64,000 nt of DNA from Bostrychus sinensis (Eukaryota; Chordata; Actinopteri; Gobiiformes; Eleotridae), in contig CM036244.1 in the NCBI GenBank assembly GCA_020698575.1, positions 32,152,034-32,216,033 on the forward strand, written 5' to 3'. The notes under the pieces are model-generated. The model searched no databases. It was not told where the DNA came from and worked only from the letters and a program-made list of their open reading frames with translations. Positions 35,684-47,880 of the stretch are shown piece after piece (the stretch's first letter is position 1; every line of letters starts with the position of its first letter). The position numbers were made by a program, and so were the translations under genes.

Positions 35684-36839
35684 TAGGCGTTTGAACAAAG
35701 CCAATCCATGTATTTACTTTTCCTTCCAAAGAGACATTTAAAAGTTAAACCACAGGCTTACACCTGCAGCCTTTGAAAGAAATAATCCAAGTCCTTTTCC
35801 CTTGGAGCCTCACGGGAGTAGCTTCCTCTCACTCTCTCTGCAGTGCTGTGCTGCTGAGGCTCACAGCTGCAAGAGCTGCACATGGATGTGGCTGCGCAGC
35901 TGGGGTCCTTTACTGACATGGTCGCCCACACATATGCCTGACCAAAAATCGGCCTAATAGTGCAAAAATCGGCTAATGGCTGCAAAAATTTGCCTGATAT
36001 ATCGGTCGACCTCTATTCAATTGTATGCCATGTTTTCATATGTGTACTTGAGTGATGTGAGTACAGAGTTCAGTAGGCCCACTTGTTTTTGAAAGAGCAC
36101 ACCTCAGCTCAAGTGCTTAGTTCACCTGCCTACTCTAATGTAGAGTCAAAAACTCCAGCATTTGTGCAGGTCCCAACCCTAGATAAATTGAGAGGTGTAT
36201 ACCAGGAGGAGCAACAAATGTAAAAATCTATGCCAAATTGCCTGTCCTATCTATGATTTCTGCAGTGACCAGCCAAAGGGGACTGCATTTCTGATATCAG
36301 AGCACCCCTGTTTTCTAAAGATGCTTCTCATAGTGCCAGTCAGGCAGTACTGATGCATGTACATAGCTTACACTATGTACTATAAAAAACAAGATAATGA
36401 GGTTTAGTGATAGTTGTGCATTTTAGACTATAGTGAAGCTACATAAATGCCACTGGGAAAGCTTGTCTGCCTGAGCTTGTGACTTAGAAGTTATTTTTTT
36501 CTTCAGACTTTTTGTGTCAGAGTAGCATGGCCAGCCAGCACCACATACTTTCTTTTCAAAAGAAGGATAGAAACAAAACATAAGTGAAGGGATACCAGAC
36601 TAATTTCTTTGTATAGAACAGGAAAAGAGTCTGGCTGGGTGGCCAGGATAGCACTGGGGTGCTTTCAACTTCTAAATTCTTATTGAGTATACAGTCGCAG
36701 TAACTTTGGTGCAACTCCCTTACACTTTAATACACACACGTCATTCTTTTCCTTTTACAAGTCAGACCTGTAAACTCTGGCATGTTCTCTACACCACTCA
36801 AACACACACAGAGACAAGACCAGCTCTCCAATCAAAAGC

Positions 36840-37560
36840 TAATCTCATAATGTCCCAATCCCTATGGATCTGTTTTCCATCAGCTTGTCATTTGCCTCTA
36901 ATCGATCCGCGATTCACAAAAAAAGCGCCTTTTCTATAGTTGGCCCGCAGGCTCCACATCAGCAAATTAGCATTATCGATTCATGGCAGCCTTACTTAAA
37001 GCATGATATATTCCAATGCTATCAGTTCATTATCCAAGCAAGTGACTCCGAGCTCTCTTATTAGTACAACGGCTAATCTTAGGCTGGTTTCTTAATGGGA
37101 CGATGAGGGGAGTAAAAGGGGGAGGGGGTGGAGTTAAGTCTTTGGCAATTGGCTTCTATTAAAATGATTAATTATAGATAAAATGCACCGCATTTGTTTG
37201 GCTTTCTACCCCTCCCCACTTGGATGTGACAGAGACAAATCATGACAACGTTAGCTTGACATTTAATCCCAGTTACATCGGTGGGCCCCGCTTTGGGAGG
37301 GGGAATAAAAAGGCATACATATGAAACTGCTGGCATTTCTCCAACGGTGAGCAGTTAATAAATTAAGCGGAATGTGTCGTGTTAAAAGGACGAGACGCAG
37401 CGGAATCAATGGGGAAGCGGTTGGGAATGTGTAATTGGAAAAACGGCGCACAATTTGATGCTATCAGAAGCAGGCAGACATTATATTAGTGGGGAACGGC
37501 GATAAAGAGCTCGATATTAGCCACGTGGCACACTCATGAATACTGATTTATTTCTTCAGC
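36840..37560. promoter_or_regulatory. candidate conserved enhancer block
   Basis: About 700 bases free of recognisable repeats, containing 'ctaatcgatccg', 'aaattagcattatcgattc', 'gattaattatagat', 'ccacttggatgtgaca' and 'ggaatgtgtaattgg'. CpGs are more frequent than in the flanks. The motif mix (homeodomain-like, ATCGAT) fits a developmental enhancer. No experimental or comparative evidence is available here. Confidence 0.35.
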
Positions 37561-37736
37561 TGTTCGATAAGGGAGGTGACAAAATAAAATAATTTGGGAA
37601 TAGAAGACTTGTGTGTGTCGGAAGAGATAATTTAAGGACAACAGAGATTGTTAAGAGGATGGTTCAGGATAGTTTTGAAGTATGGTTCTATGTGATTCTA
37701 GGTAATAGATGGAGAGTAGAAAGGCGCTGATCCACT

Positions 37737-38725
37737 TAGTGATGGGTTGTTTGTGAACGAGCCGGCTCTAAGAACCAATTCTTTGGAGTAAATCGGAAGT
37801 GAATCGGACTCCTGTCAATGAGAGTCGAATCTTCAGCTGCTTCTGCTCAGCTCTGCTAAAAATCCACACAAGCTGAGTGGAATTTTATTTTGATGGGCAC
37901 AATATGCAGCCAATCCCTTGTGAGAACAGACTAGGATCATATCATTATGTGACAGAAGTAAAGTGGGCTCTAAGACTTGCCTGGAAATTCCAGACTCACT
38001 GCTGAACCAGAGGATGAGTCTGGTTGCCTTACAATCAATTCGATTTCTAGGGCGGAGCGAACCCGAATTAACGGACAGCGGCGTTAGCCAATCAGAAAAT
38101 GGCGGACGTGACGTTAACAAAGCGACAAGAAAGTAAGAAAGTAAACAAACGGAGTAGTAAAGCCACGAGGGAGGAACGAGGGAGTTATTTCAACATTACC
38201 GTACCATACCGCTGAATGAAACAAACTCTCGGCTCCTCTGTGCGCCATCTTGATTGTTGTCGGCGAGGAGACGCTTACGAGTGACGCTGCTCGCGAAGAA
38301 CACGTGACTTAAATAAATCAATCAAAATGCACGGTACGGTTGGGATTTGAGTAAACCACTGCGGACGGCGTGGTGACCAGACTGATATTTCTCTGTAGAA
38401 TAACACAGAGACATATCAGTCTGGATTTTCCAGGCAACTCTAAGACAGCGATAGATTATACTGGAAACAGGAAAAATGAAGTCAGAATTTTGTAACTGTA
38501 GTTTGTGTTTGCACGCTGCACAAAAATAAGGCTTTTTATCAAAAATGCTGATAAAAAATGGTTCACCAGCACATAAACCATTCATAATTGCTAAATTAGG
38601 CCTAAATAAAATACTCCCAGTGTTACTAAATGAAGAGCCATTTGGAAGCCATAAGAGCGGGCTCTTCTACGGGAGCCGAGCCAAAATAACCAAATCTTTG
38701 AAAAAAGCTGGACTGCCCATCACTA
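37737..38725. mobile_element. hAT element, 'tagtgatggg' family
   Basis: The left end 'tagtgatgggttgtttgtga' and the right end 'ctgcccatcacta' are inverted repeats. Subterminal 'cgagccggctctaagaac' and 'gcgggctcttctacgg' blocks are typical of this fish family. Flanks GATCCACT (37729-37736) and GATCCATT (38726-38733) are a 7-of-8 target duplication. A MULE-like MITE is nested at 37977-38437. Confidence 0.88.
37977..38437. mobile_element. MULE-like MITE nested in the hAT element
   Basis: Termini 'ttgcctggaaattccagact' and the complement of the right end, 'ttgcctggaaaatccagact', match 19 of 20. A perfect 9-bp target duplication CTCTAAGAC lies at 37968-37976 and 38438-38446; 9-bp duplications are characteristic of Mutator-like elements. 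The 461-bp core is unusually CpG-rich (38040-38300), with 'ccaatcag' and 'cacgtgac' words, unlike the AT-rich host element. Confidence 0.88.
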
Positions 38726-39597
38726 GATCCATTGTAATGCTGGAGAAGCAGATAGAAGTAACAGGGGTGAAAATATTTTAAACAGCTAACCACATAACTT
38801 TTTACACCAAGTACCTTCCCAGAATATACTGTATTAGTCTCTCCAAATATCACCTTAAAGGCAATCAATTAAGGTGCTTTCTCAACTGGGGAGAACAGTA
38901 CACGACGTGTCAGTATGGGACGCCTTGGAACGGGTAGCCCCCAAACCTGCTGGTGTTTCCATGACACGTGTTACGTAAACACTGATGTCACACAACCGCA
39001 ACAAAAGTTATGTGAAAAAATTGAATAAAAAACATATTTGAGGACTTTTAAAAAATATAGGCACTGGTAACATTTAATAAAAAGATGAGCGTAAATCCTG
39101 GTATGTGTCTGTGTGAGGCTGTGTTTAATCCAATCTAAAGTATAGATGTCATGTTTTGATTCTCAAAGCGAGAGCCGTACTTTGCTAAACCAGAAACAGC
39201 TGTTGCTAATATACGCTAGCTTTATTTTTTAGAAAAAGCCATCACAACATTTATCTCATCCTTAGCCCATCCTCTGAATGCAGCTGTTTATCACAGGATC
39301 AAGTGCACGATTGATAAGAAATAGAATTTTCCCTTTTATTTCTGTTCTTTGGCTTGTTGTTTTTGCTCCAGTGAGGATTCTCTCTCATCCACTCAGCTCA
39401 CAGCAGAGCCCACCTCTAACTGTTCCAGGCGCTTAACCGTGCTGGACCCCAAAAGTAGAATGGTTTGGACTGCTTTTTGGGAACACCTTGGAACGCTTTG
39501 CAAAGTGGCAACACCCCTAAACTGACCCAGCCAGCCCCGTTCCATCCTAGTGGAAAAGCATCTTTAGAGAGATCTAAGACCCTTTAAAGGTCCCATA

Positions 39598-40224
39598 TTA
39601 TGCTTTTTCCATGCTTTCTGGACAAATAATTTTGAACACCTTTGCAATAGTATTTCATGCTTTATATAACTTAAAATAATGTATGAAAAATGTCTTCATT
39701 TGGAGAGCTGTTACTTTGACTTTGCAATGCTTGCTGGTAATGGCAGAGAATAGACGGAGCACAAGGAAAGGGAAAGGGAATGGTATTTATATAGCACTTT
39801 ACCTATGACACAAGTCACCCAAAGCTCTTTACACAGAAGGGAAGGGGTATTTTATTCACCCCATACTCGGTGGTGAGCTACATTTTGTAGCCACAGTTTC
39901 CCCTGGGGTAGACTGACAGATGCACACATCTGCACCAATGGACCCTCCGACCACCACAAAACACAAAAAGGCTTATTAGCACAGCTATTAGCAACATGAC
40001 ACTAACAGAGCAATAAATGAGCTGACTGCTTTGTAGTGACAGCAATTCATTTGCCGAAATGACCAGAACAACTCTGGTGCACAGGTGCACTTCCTGGTTT
40101 CAAGTGTCTACATAAAGCCATGAGACTGAGCGCTTGCCGGTGCTGGGAAGCGGACGGCCTCAGCATAAAGGATGGTTAAACATGGTTAAAAGCTAAAAAA
40201 AAAAGTTGATAGAATAGGGGACCT
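39598..40224. mobile_element. TTAA-target MITE, 'aggtccc' family, with nested SINE
   Basis: TTAA (39594-39597) is followed by 'aggtcccatattatgc'. The right end 'gaataggggacct' is followed by TTAA (40225-40228). Terminal repeats are about 16 bases. Other left ends of the family are at 3243 and 47605. The centre carries an antisense SINE fragment at 39775-40110. Confidence 0.75.
39775..40110 (-). repeat. teleost SINE fragment (antisense) inside the MITE
   Basis: The complement contains 'ggtggtcggaggg', 'cagtctaccccagggg', 'tgtggctacaaaatgtagct' and 'gagctttgggtgac', the conserved 3' domain also seen at 44810-45085 and 56330-56560. The end ('atttatatagcac') is at 39785. Confidence 0.65.
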
Positions 40225-41186
40225 TTAAAGACATACAGTTAGATTTTGCAATTGCAAAGCAGCTGGTTCCTATTAATTGGAAAGACTTACAACCAATCAC
40301 AATTTAAAGAGCATAGCATTTTCATTTGCATATTTACTTTTTATCTAACTTTACACTTTGAGTAATGGCCTTCTACTGATGCCTTTAGGATGAATGATGT
40401 TTATAATTAAAACACTGTAAGGGAATGTAAATGAGTTCATTTTGACAAATAGAAAATCTTCTCTCTTTTAAAGCTATACTCCAGTCTATTTATTATCCAA
40501 TACCCTAAAAAAAAAAAAAAAGCAGTGTACATCCTTCATATTAGATGCAGCATTTATTTCCCATTATCAATCAGTGACACCTGAATTAAATGAGTATCAT
40601 ATCCACAAAAGCATCCTGTAGCAGAATGATTGTGTGGCAAGTTATTTGTAACACAAGCTCTTCCTCAAGTGCCCTTTTGTAAAACAGTTCAATATTCATA
40701 GACTGGAGTCCCTGTGTCACTGAGTCCTACCCACAGCTCACCAGTGGAGCATTAACATGGACCCTCACCGCTGGGATGAGAATGACCCGTGACCTCTGAC
40801 CCCTGTTGGACTGTGGCAGGGTAATCTATGTGGCCAGCAGAAAGACTGGGGGCTCCTGAATAAAGCATGAGCAGCTGCAGCTATGGGAGCCACTGGGGAG
40901 AAGCCTAAAGCTAATTAGATCCTCAGAAAGCCTCTCTGTCTCATACATACTGTATATATAACTGTATATGAACACATCCACATACACAACAGTGTTTTCT
41001 CAGTGTTTGCAGAGGAAGGGCCCGACTGTCTGACCATTTGTCCAGAGAACAGCAGCCTACTGGAGCCATGGCTCTTTTAATGGGCTTTCACAATATAAGG
41101 ATGGAACTGTAATGGACACGCAGATGTATAAGGAAATACACTGACAAAAGTGGCATTATATGAAAAATATATAAATGCACAAATAC

Positions 41187-41188
<2 letters not shown>

Positions 41189-41253
<65 letters not shown>
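41189..41253. repeat. (AAT)n microsatellite, ~65 bp
   Basis: About 21 perfect units immediately 5' of a SINE fragment; apparent reading frames across it are low-complexity artefacts. Confidence 0.95.
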
Positions 41254-41261
41254 TGGTGTTC

Positions 41262-41470
41262 AACCACCAACCAGAAGGTTGGTATTTCGAATCTTGTCCG
41301 AAATGCATACGGTTGCTGTGCCCCTTGGCAAGACACTTTACCCATAATGCCTGTTCCAGTCACAGTATGTGCTGATGGTGTTGGTGTAGAAAAGGAGGGC
41401 ATCTGACGTAAAAACTTGCCAAATCATGGGAGATTGCAATTGACTTGCAGTGATGACCCAGAAAAATAGA
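41262..41470 (+). repeat. tRNA-derived SINE, sense, degraded
   Basis: 'agaaggttggtatttcgaat' resembles a tRNA-type B box. It is followed by 'ccccttggcaagacacttta', 'aggagggcatctgacgtaaa' and 'cttgccaaatca', the usual order of a fish SINE body and tail. Confidence 0.6.
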
Positions 41471-42769
41471 AAGAGCAGAAATAATAATAATTAAACTACA
41501 TCCAGTTTGCTTTCATTCATTTATACAAAAAAAAACTACTCTACAAAATGTTAAGGAAATTAAAAGATTTTTTTTTTCCTTTGTTCAAAAGAGGACAACA
41601 AAGCTGCACTCTGCTGCCCTCTGCTGGTTTTTTCACCAGTTTCAGTCTAGCACCAGTACAATATTTATTGAAAATGTTTTCTTCTCATAAAATCATGTTT
41701 TTTAAAGGTTGCAAAATCTGCTGCTATTCTAGAGGCGACCAAGAAATAAAGATAAATAAAAGCATAATACAGGCCCTTGTACAAAAATGACAGCACTATT
41801 GAAAACTATCTGTCTACACAGAGCTGGATTTGCCTTTGCAGTAGCCATATTAACTCTAGACACTGTAGAGGGTTAGTTGATCTCTTTGGAAATACTTTTT
41901 CTGGTTAAATGAGTTACTGCTCTCTTATATTGCTTTTATGTGTGCACTGAAGTAATGAACACTTTAAATAAGTGCTTGTATTATAATAAAGTAATGTTGG
42001 CCTATAACATTAGAACTTCTTAACATGAGATATTTAAAGCTATCAGACAAACCTTGACAACTTTGAAGACATACCTTTTATTATAGATTTGAATAGCGTT
42101 GTTATTCCATCTTCTTGCATGTCTGTCTGATAACCAGCCCTCTCTCTGCCACAGTCTATACAATCGCTCCATTCAAACTCACAAAAGTTCCGTGAACAAA
42201 CTTGACTTTCCTCTCGCCGGCATTTTTGGAACTCTGAGGTAGAGCTCTTTTTTAGAAATAGTGGTAAATGGAAGAGTGCACTGCTTATGTGCATAATGTG
42301 GTGTGAAGTCAGAGAGGATCCCTTTAAAATGCATTTGGAGTGTTGACGATTAGCTCTTTCACTCTCTCAGCAGCTGCACCGAGGCCAACGCTCAGGCACA
42401 TTCACAGCCCCCATTTACACTCCAATTGCCTTTTTAAACACACATAAGGCCGGGCCGTTTCGCTGTGGCCATATTGTGTGGCTGCATTATGAGGAATTAT
42501 TCTGGTTTCATGTTGGAGGAACTGAAGTGGAAATGTATGCGAAAGTGGTACCCAGGCAGGCCTTTCCCAAAATCTGCTTCATCGTATAACGTCTGAGATT
42601 GCCTAAATGTGTGTCTACAATGAGGGCACGACAAAAACACATGATTTTAAACCAAAACTCAAAATACTTTGTACTTCAAACCAACTCAGAAATGTAGTGG
42701 AGTAAAAAGTACAGATACTTAAAAATGTAGTTTAGTAAAAATAAAAATACTCCTAGTAATATTTATTTC

Positions 42770-42965
42770 TGTTTGGGGTCACGTATGTTCGGAGCCTATC
42801 CCAGCAACTATGAGCCTTATGTGGGGTACACTGTTGGTCAATGGCCAGTTGGTCACAGGACTGACAAAGTATTCACTCTCGCATTTGTTTACTATGGGGA
42901 ATTTAAAGTCATCAAATCACCTTTATGTTTTCTGGACAGTGGAAAGTAGTCGGAATACATAACCA
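42770..42965 (-). repeat. teleost SINE body (family A), antisense, degraded
   Basis: 'gagcctatcccagcaactat', 'ggggtacactgttggtc', 'attcactctcgcatttg' and 'tttctggacagtgg' follow the order seen in the clearer copy at 53724-53999. A scrap at 42690-42765 (gtagtggagtaaaaagtaca) instead belongs to the family of 43084-43810. Confidence 0.6.
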
Positions 42966-43083
42966 AGAAAGACTGGCTTGGCTATTATCAAATTCTCATG
43001 TTTTTAGCTTATTGCATTTAAAACAAACTGTTCTCCAACAACAAAAAATCATACAAGCAGTCTATTTTGTTCATTACTGTTAG

Positions 43084-43810
43084 CAGAGGTGGACAGTAAG
43101 TAAATAAATTTACTTGAGTACTGTACTTGAGTATAGTTTTTGAGAATCTGTAGTATTTTTAGAGGAAACTTACTACTTTTACTCCACTACATCTAAAATA
43201 TAATACTTTTTACTCCACTACATTTCTAAAAAAGCACGAGTAACTTCTGCAGAGAAATTGTCTTAAAACTGAAAGACAACTGACTTCCACCCTAAAGATA
43301 ATTACTTATTACATAATACTGCTCATATTTGCTCTCAGGAACTAAAAAGAATTTCTGGGCACTATCTGGAAATGATTTAGCTTTTGCTCTGAACATTATT
43401 TGCACAATTCTATAATAAACCTATTTTAAAGAATTGATTAGTATGATCAAAATACCCAGCCTTATTTATAATAGGTATGGCTCATTTTTGCTGGAGAATA
43501 ATCTTATCTCTTATGGTTTTATAGTTGATCCCCACATTTCCTCACTAAAATTATGTCAAATGTATTTTATTCATATTTTTGGACCAGCAAATTTATGACT
43601 TGAATGTAGTAGACATTTTACCCAAAATTATTATTTTTTTTAATACTTTGAATTTACATTTACTTTAGAATTTTTGAAAGCACATACTCCAGTACTTTAA
43701 CTCAAGTAAAAATTTGACTTAGCAACTTTTACTTGTATTGGAGTAATATTTGACCAAGAGGATCTATACTTTTACTCAAGTAATGAAGTTGAGTACTTTG
43801 TCCACCCCTG
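43084..43810. mobile_element. hAT element, 'cagaggtggac' family
   Basis: The left end 'cagaggtggacagtaagtaa' and the right end 'gtactttgtccacccctg' are inverted repeats with 'acttgagtactgtacttgag' subterminal words, a very common fish pattern. Flanks ACTGTTAG and GCTGTTAC agree at 6 of 8 positions. Length 727 bp, no transposase. Confidence 0.8.
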
Positions 43811-44456
43811 GCTGTTACTTTTCTCCTTGCATTGTGGCAAACTTTCAATACTCTACACTTGATTAAACTAGATATGTGAACTGCCATACTGTGGATTTTA
43901 GGTTTATTATGTTTATTTCCCATTAAAACCTGACCTTTCTGTCACTTTCTTTTACATTACCCTAAAACTATATTTTGGTTCATACCACTTTATTATGAGT
44001 AATTGAATGGCCATTAGTGCTGTGCATATATTCAAAACAGCATTACATAAGATAAAATGGATAGCGCATTAAAAAGCAATGCACTGAATAAATAAATCTA
44101 AGCTTTTTTGGGATGTTGAAGCTCTATCCAGCCCTTGTTGCATTTTCAAAAAAATAAAACTTATTATTTAACATTGGTAAAAGGTCACAGTAATCACAAA
44201 TCATTATAAGTCTAGTTTCTGTGCTGCATTGCAAATGGCAGGCTGAATTATCCATGTGTACAAAAGTGTTTTCCACCTTATCAATGTATGGATGATAGTG
44301 CGGCGACAATGGGGCCAGCCTTATAAAAGCATATTAAGCCAGCATAACAGCTCTTAAAAACAAGCTAATTAGCTCATAGCCTGTGGGCCCATTGAGTCTA
44401 AATGGCAGCGCAGTACACAAACGCTCCTCTCTGAGTTTGGGCTGCTGCTGCTGCTG

Positions 44457-44480
44457 TGTGTGTGTGTTTGTGTGTGTGTG
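44457..44480. repeat. (TG)n microsatellite
   Basis: Short interrupted TG run after a CTG repeat (44440-44456). Confidence 0.8.
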
Positions 44481-44809
44481 TCAGAGAGAGACCAGAGACC
44501 AGTCATTTTAATGGCTTTTAAGGACTACATTATGAACTGTTCAAATTAGGAAAATGTCACTGCACTAGGTGGCCAAGATGGAGTCGGTGAGTTTCTCAAA
44601 TCAGTAGATAGACCCAGTCTTTTTTTGTCTATTAATATATTTTTGTTATTATTTTACAGACATATAGTCACAAAACAAAACATTTAAAGGGTAGGGTTGG
44701 GGGCGTAAGGGTTATGATAAAACTCCACAATGGTAGTATCCTTGGTCACATCAATACAACATTATTTTAGAAGTTATATTAATAATAATGGATTGGTTTT
44801 ACAAGCTTC

Positions 44810-45085
44810 TCAAGCTTCCCGAAGCGCCCCACAATTTGGCCCACTACTCATTCACTCCACAGTCACACCCGGTGGCGGTGAGCCACCCCTGCAGCCACAG
44901 CTGCCCCGGGGCAGACTGATGGAAGCACGGCTGCCACTCCGCACCCACGGCCTTCCGAACACCACCAAACACAAGTGTCCTGCCCAAGGACACAACAACA
45001 GCATGCAATGTCCGTGGTGGGGCTCAAGACTGCCAACCTTTGGGCCAGCGGCAAGCGTTTCCACCAACTGAGCCACTGCTGTTAT
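44810..45085 (-). repeat. tRNA-derived SINE, antisense, nearly complete
   Basis: The minus strand begins 'cagcagtggctcagttggtg' (tRNA-like A box) and 'ggcccaaaggttggcagtct' with a degenerate B box. It continues 'gtccttgggcaggacact', 'cagtctgccccggggcagct' and 'tagtgggccaaattgtgggg'. Weak open frames on both strands are by-products of its GC-rich body. It is the best-preserved SINE here. Confidence 0.75.
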
Positions 45086-45774
45086 GAGTTATATTGTTAC
45101 AATGTAGATAGACAAAAACAATACACTGTACACCTAGCATAGCATATCATCACACTATTGGGAAAATATGACATGAAATAACCATGTTGCATACTGCAGC
45201 AAAAGGTTTAAAACGCAGTCTACTGGACTTGGTTTTTAAACCTTTTGTTGTGATGCAATTAGCCTGGATGAGTGAGAGTCTTCACTGTTGTTGCATATTG
45301 CATTCAATTTCACAACCTAACTATTTATAAGTAGTTTCTTTGGCTTATTTCTTCCTTCATTTGCAAAAAAACAAAAAAAAAAAAGTAATGTTGGCATATG
45401 GAAGAAATTCGGCTACATTCTAAAAATAGGAATGATAATAAAAATAATAGAAATAATATTAGGAATGCATTGGCCTTATAGCGTTTTTTTGGCCACTCAG
45501 AGTTGCTTTACTAATAGGTGCATTTTTCATTCACTCCTCTCTCAGTCACATTTTATCTAACATGTCAATTTAATTAACTTTAATTTTAAACCTTGCTCTT
45601 TCCAACATTTTGATGTAATTTTGAAACATTTTATTATATTAATATTTTATGTATTTGTACATTTTTCCATATATAAGGCATAATTACTCTTATTGAAACA
45701 ATCAATTACACAAAACTTGCAATACATTTACAGGAGAAGTTTCATAATCATGTCTTTTAATATAATAAAAAATA

Positions 45775-45831
45775 TAATATAATTATATTATATTATAATA
45801 TTTATTATATTATAATATAATATAATAAAAA
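45775..45831. repeat. AT-palindromic tract
   Basis: 'aatataattatattatatta' and neighbouring words form a self-complementary 'tataat/attata' tract capable of extruding a hairpin. Confidence 0.7.
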
Positions 45832-45851
45832 AACACAGTATTATACTGTTT

Positions 45852-46512
45852 ACAGGATTCTTTTTTTTTTTTACCAAGAATTTTCCATTACTTATTCAAG
45901 AAAAAATTCCAACACACAAATAACTTACACATTAATAAATAAACATTAGAAACATACCTTTGCTGCAATTATTCATTTAAAAAATAAAAATAATAAATTG
46001 GGAAGAACCCAAAAATATGTTATTTCATTAATTTTACTGACTTACAGCCTACACACCAGTGATTAAAAGATAATAATGCTTGGTAAGTTGGTTCAGAGCG
46101 CATTTTAAGTAGCTTAAAGATATAAAGTAATCATCTGTTCTGTTTTAAAGCATTACCAAAATGAAAATTTATTTAGTTCAAATATTCTGACAAAAACAAG
46201 ATAAAGGTCACTTTTGCCTGCAGTGAGAACATGGCCAAAAAGAAAGTGTTTCTAGTTTTTTCTCTGGCGGCTCACTTTGAGTTTGACACATACAAAAATT
46301 AAAATCCATCATTAGTGCACGAGACAGGGCTCTGTACTTTAGCAAATGCTTTTAACAAAGTTGGTATAAACACGTTAGTGGTGTTATTGCTCACTGTTTA
46401 AATCTCTAAAACTTTACACAAAAATATAAAATTCCAACACTTTTCCAGGGCCTTGAAATTGCATTTTAAAATTCAATGACTTTTCCAGGTTCTCCATGAC
46501 TGTACAAATTCT
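45852..46512. mobile_element. terminal-inverted-repeat element, copy 1 ('ttttccaggg' family)
   Basis: It shares with 51275-51735 the interior 'actgacttacagcctacaca', the block 'gcttggtaagttggttcaga' and the right end 'tttccaggttctccatgact' plus 'gtacaaattct'. The left end is eroded (aggattctttttttttt). No duplication of target sites is visible. Confidence 0.65.
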
Positions 46513-47530
46513 GTCTTTAGTGTTTATTTTCCAGAGCATCAACATAGGCAAGCAGCAATCGCAATTTTGTAAATGCAGACATATTTGTGATAATATTACA
46601 GAAATACATTTTATTTATGAGGTCCAGCCATGCCAGTACAGCCAAACAGGTCAAATCATATCATTTTCCTCGCTTAATATACTCTAGTGTTCCTTAAGCT
46701 CTCCATTTTGTCCTGCATTCAAAACTTGTCTCCTTGATGTGTTTTCAATAGTGCTCTGACGCTCTGGGTTAGCATTTTCACAGCACTCGAATACTTAACG
46801 GATGCCACCAAGTCTTTTCACAGTCTCACAGAGGGGTCAGAGCGCTCGATGTTCTTTACAGTGGCCGATAAAAGTCTTATCACCGCGTCTTTTCAGGAAT
46901 ATTTATGTTCTAGAAGGCGAGAGCGTTTGGTTATGATGCGTTTTTTTAACATTGAAGCACTAAAGACATGCCGAGCCTTTAGAGCGCTGTTTGCTTTTAT
47001 ATTCTGCCTACTTTTAAGCACAGTCTGGCAGGAGCTTCTTGACATTGAAGGCATGTTGTTGGAGACAGTCTCATCTAATGCTGGCTTTGCAGAGAAGAGA
47101 AAGTTCAGAGCAGAAAAAAAAAAAAGTTTGCAGGCGAGGAAGTTGAAGAAGAGTTTACGGACGGACTAACAATGAGCAAATTCTCTGACTCGCTTTCCCT
47201 GACACTGAGATTAAACTTCTCATACACAGTTATTTAACCCTAAGCTTCCACAAGCTGGGATTCTTTCACTAAAATGTACAAGGCAATTTTATTTTTTTCT
47301 ATCTAGTATTAAACCCAGGGCTAATAGAAGAGGACGTTCACATTTGGATGGAAGTGGATGACTGCTGAACCTTCACCAGCTTGTTTTATTCAAATGGTGG
47401 AGTTTGTTTAAAGCAGAGATTTAGAAATGTCTTTGGAAGGAGATGAACTTGTGTTTAGCTGGAAATTAAAGTTTGCTCCTGGTGCAAAAGTGTTAGAACT
47501 CTTCACTGTAGACAAGCCAAGTTTTGCTTG

Positions 47531-47555
47531 AGGAAAAAAAAAAAAAAAAAAAAAA
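47531..47555. repeat. poly(A) run (~22 bases)
   Basis: An A run followed directly by a family-A SINE scrap (attcactctcacatgtgttt) and then by a left end of the 'aggtccc' TTAA MITE family at 47605. Confidence 0.8.
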
Positions 47556-47604
47556 GTTGGTTACTAATTATTCACTCTCACATGTGTTTTCTAGGGGAAT
47601 TTAA

Positions 47605-47880
47605 AGGTCCTATTTTAAGCTTTTTTCAGGCTTTTTGTCATATTTTTGGAGATCTTTGCATTAGTATTTCACATTTTATAACAAAAAAATAATGTATATG
47701 TATGGAAAACATCATTTTTGGGGGAGCTGTTACTTTAAATTTGCAGAGAATGGAGAACAACAGTAGGGATTGGACAGAGCATAAAATGGATAGGGTGACC
47801 ACCTCAAATAGTGAATAAAGTGGGACAAGCTGAGCGATTTGGTGAGACAAGGAGGGACAACTCGAGAAATAAATGTTTTG
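47605..47880. mobile_element. chimera of two truncated element ends
   Basis: TTAA plus 'aggtcctattttaagc' at 47601-47620 is the left end of the 39598-40224 family. At 47789 it passes into 'atagggtgaccacc', the left end of the 18078 hAT family. Neither right end was found. Confidence 0.45.

Larger units (their letters stand above)
34409..36015. mobile_element. 1.6-kb hAT element, 'tagaggtcgac' family
   Basis: Termini 'tagaggtcgacta' and 'tcggtcgacctcta' are inverted repeats. The target duplication TTCAATTG is perfect at 34401-34408 and 36016-36023. The right subterminal part repeats 'caaaaatcggctaatgg'-like words. The interior holds another inverted-repeat unit (35172-35590) and a small tandem repeat (35628-35683). 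No transposase frame remains. Confidence 0.93.

Noticed and set aside
41088..41402. Frames with poly-Asn or poly-Ile
   Set aside because: Produced by the (AAT)n microsatellite at 41189-41253; the same applies to 61452-61751.
44730..45076. Open frames on both strands with Pro/Gly/Cys-rich translations
   Set aside because: They coincide with a GC-rich antisense SINE; the translations are by-products of the repeat.
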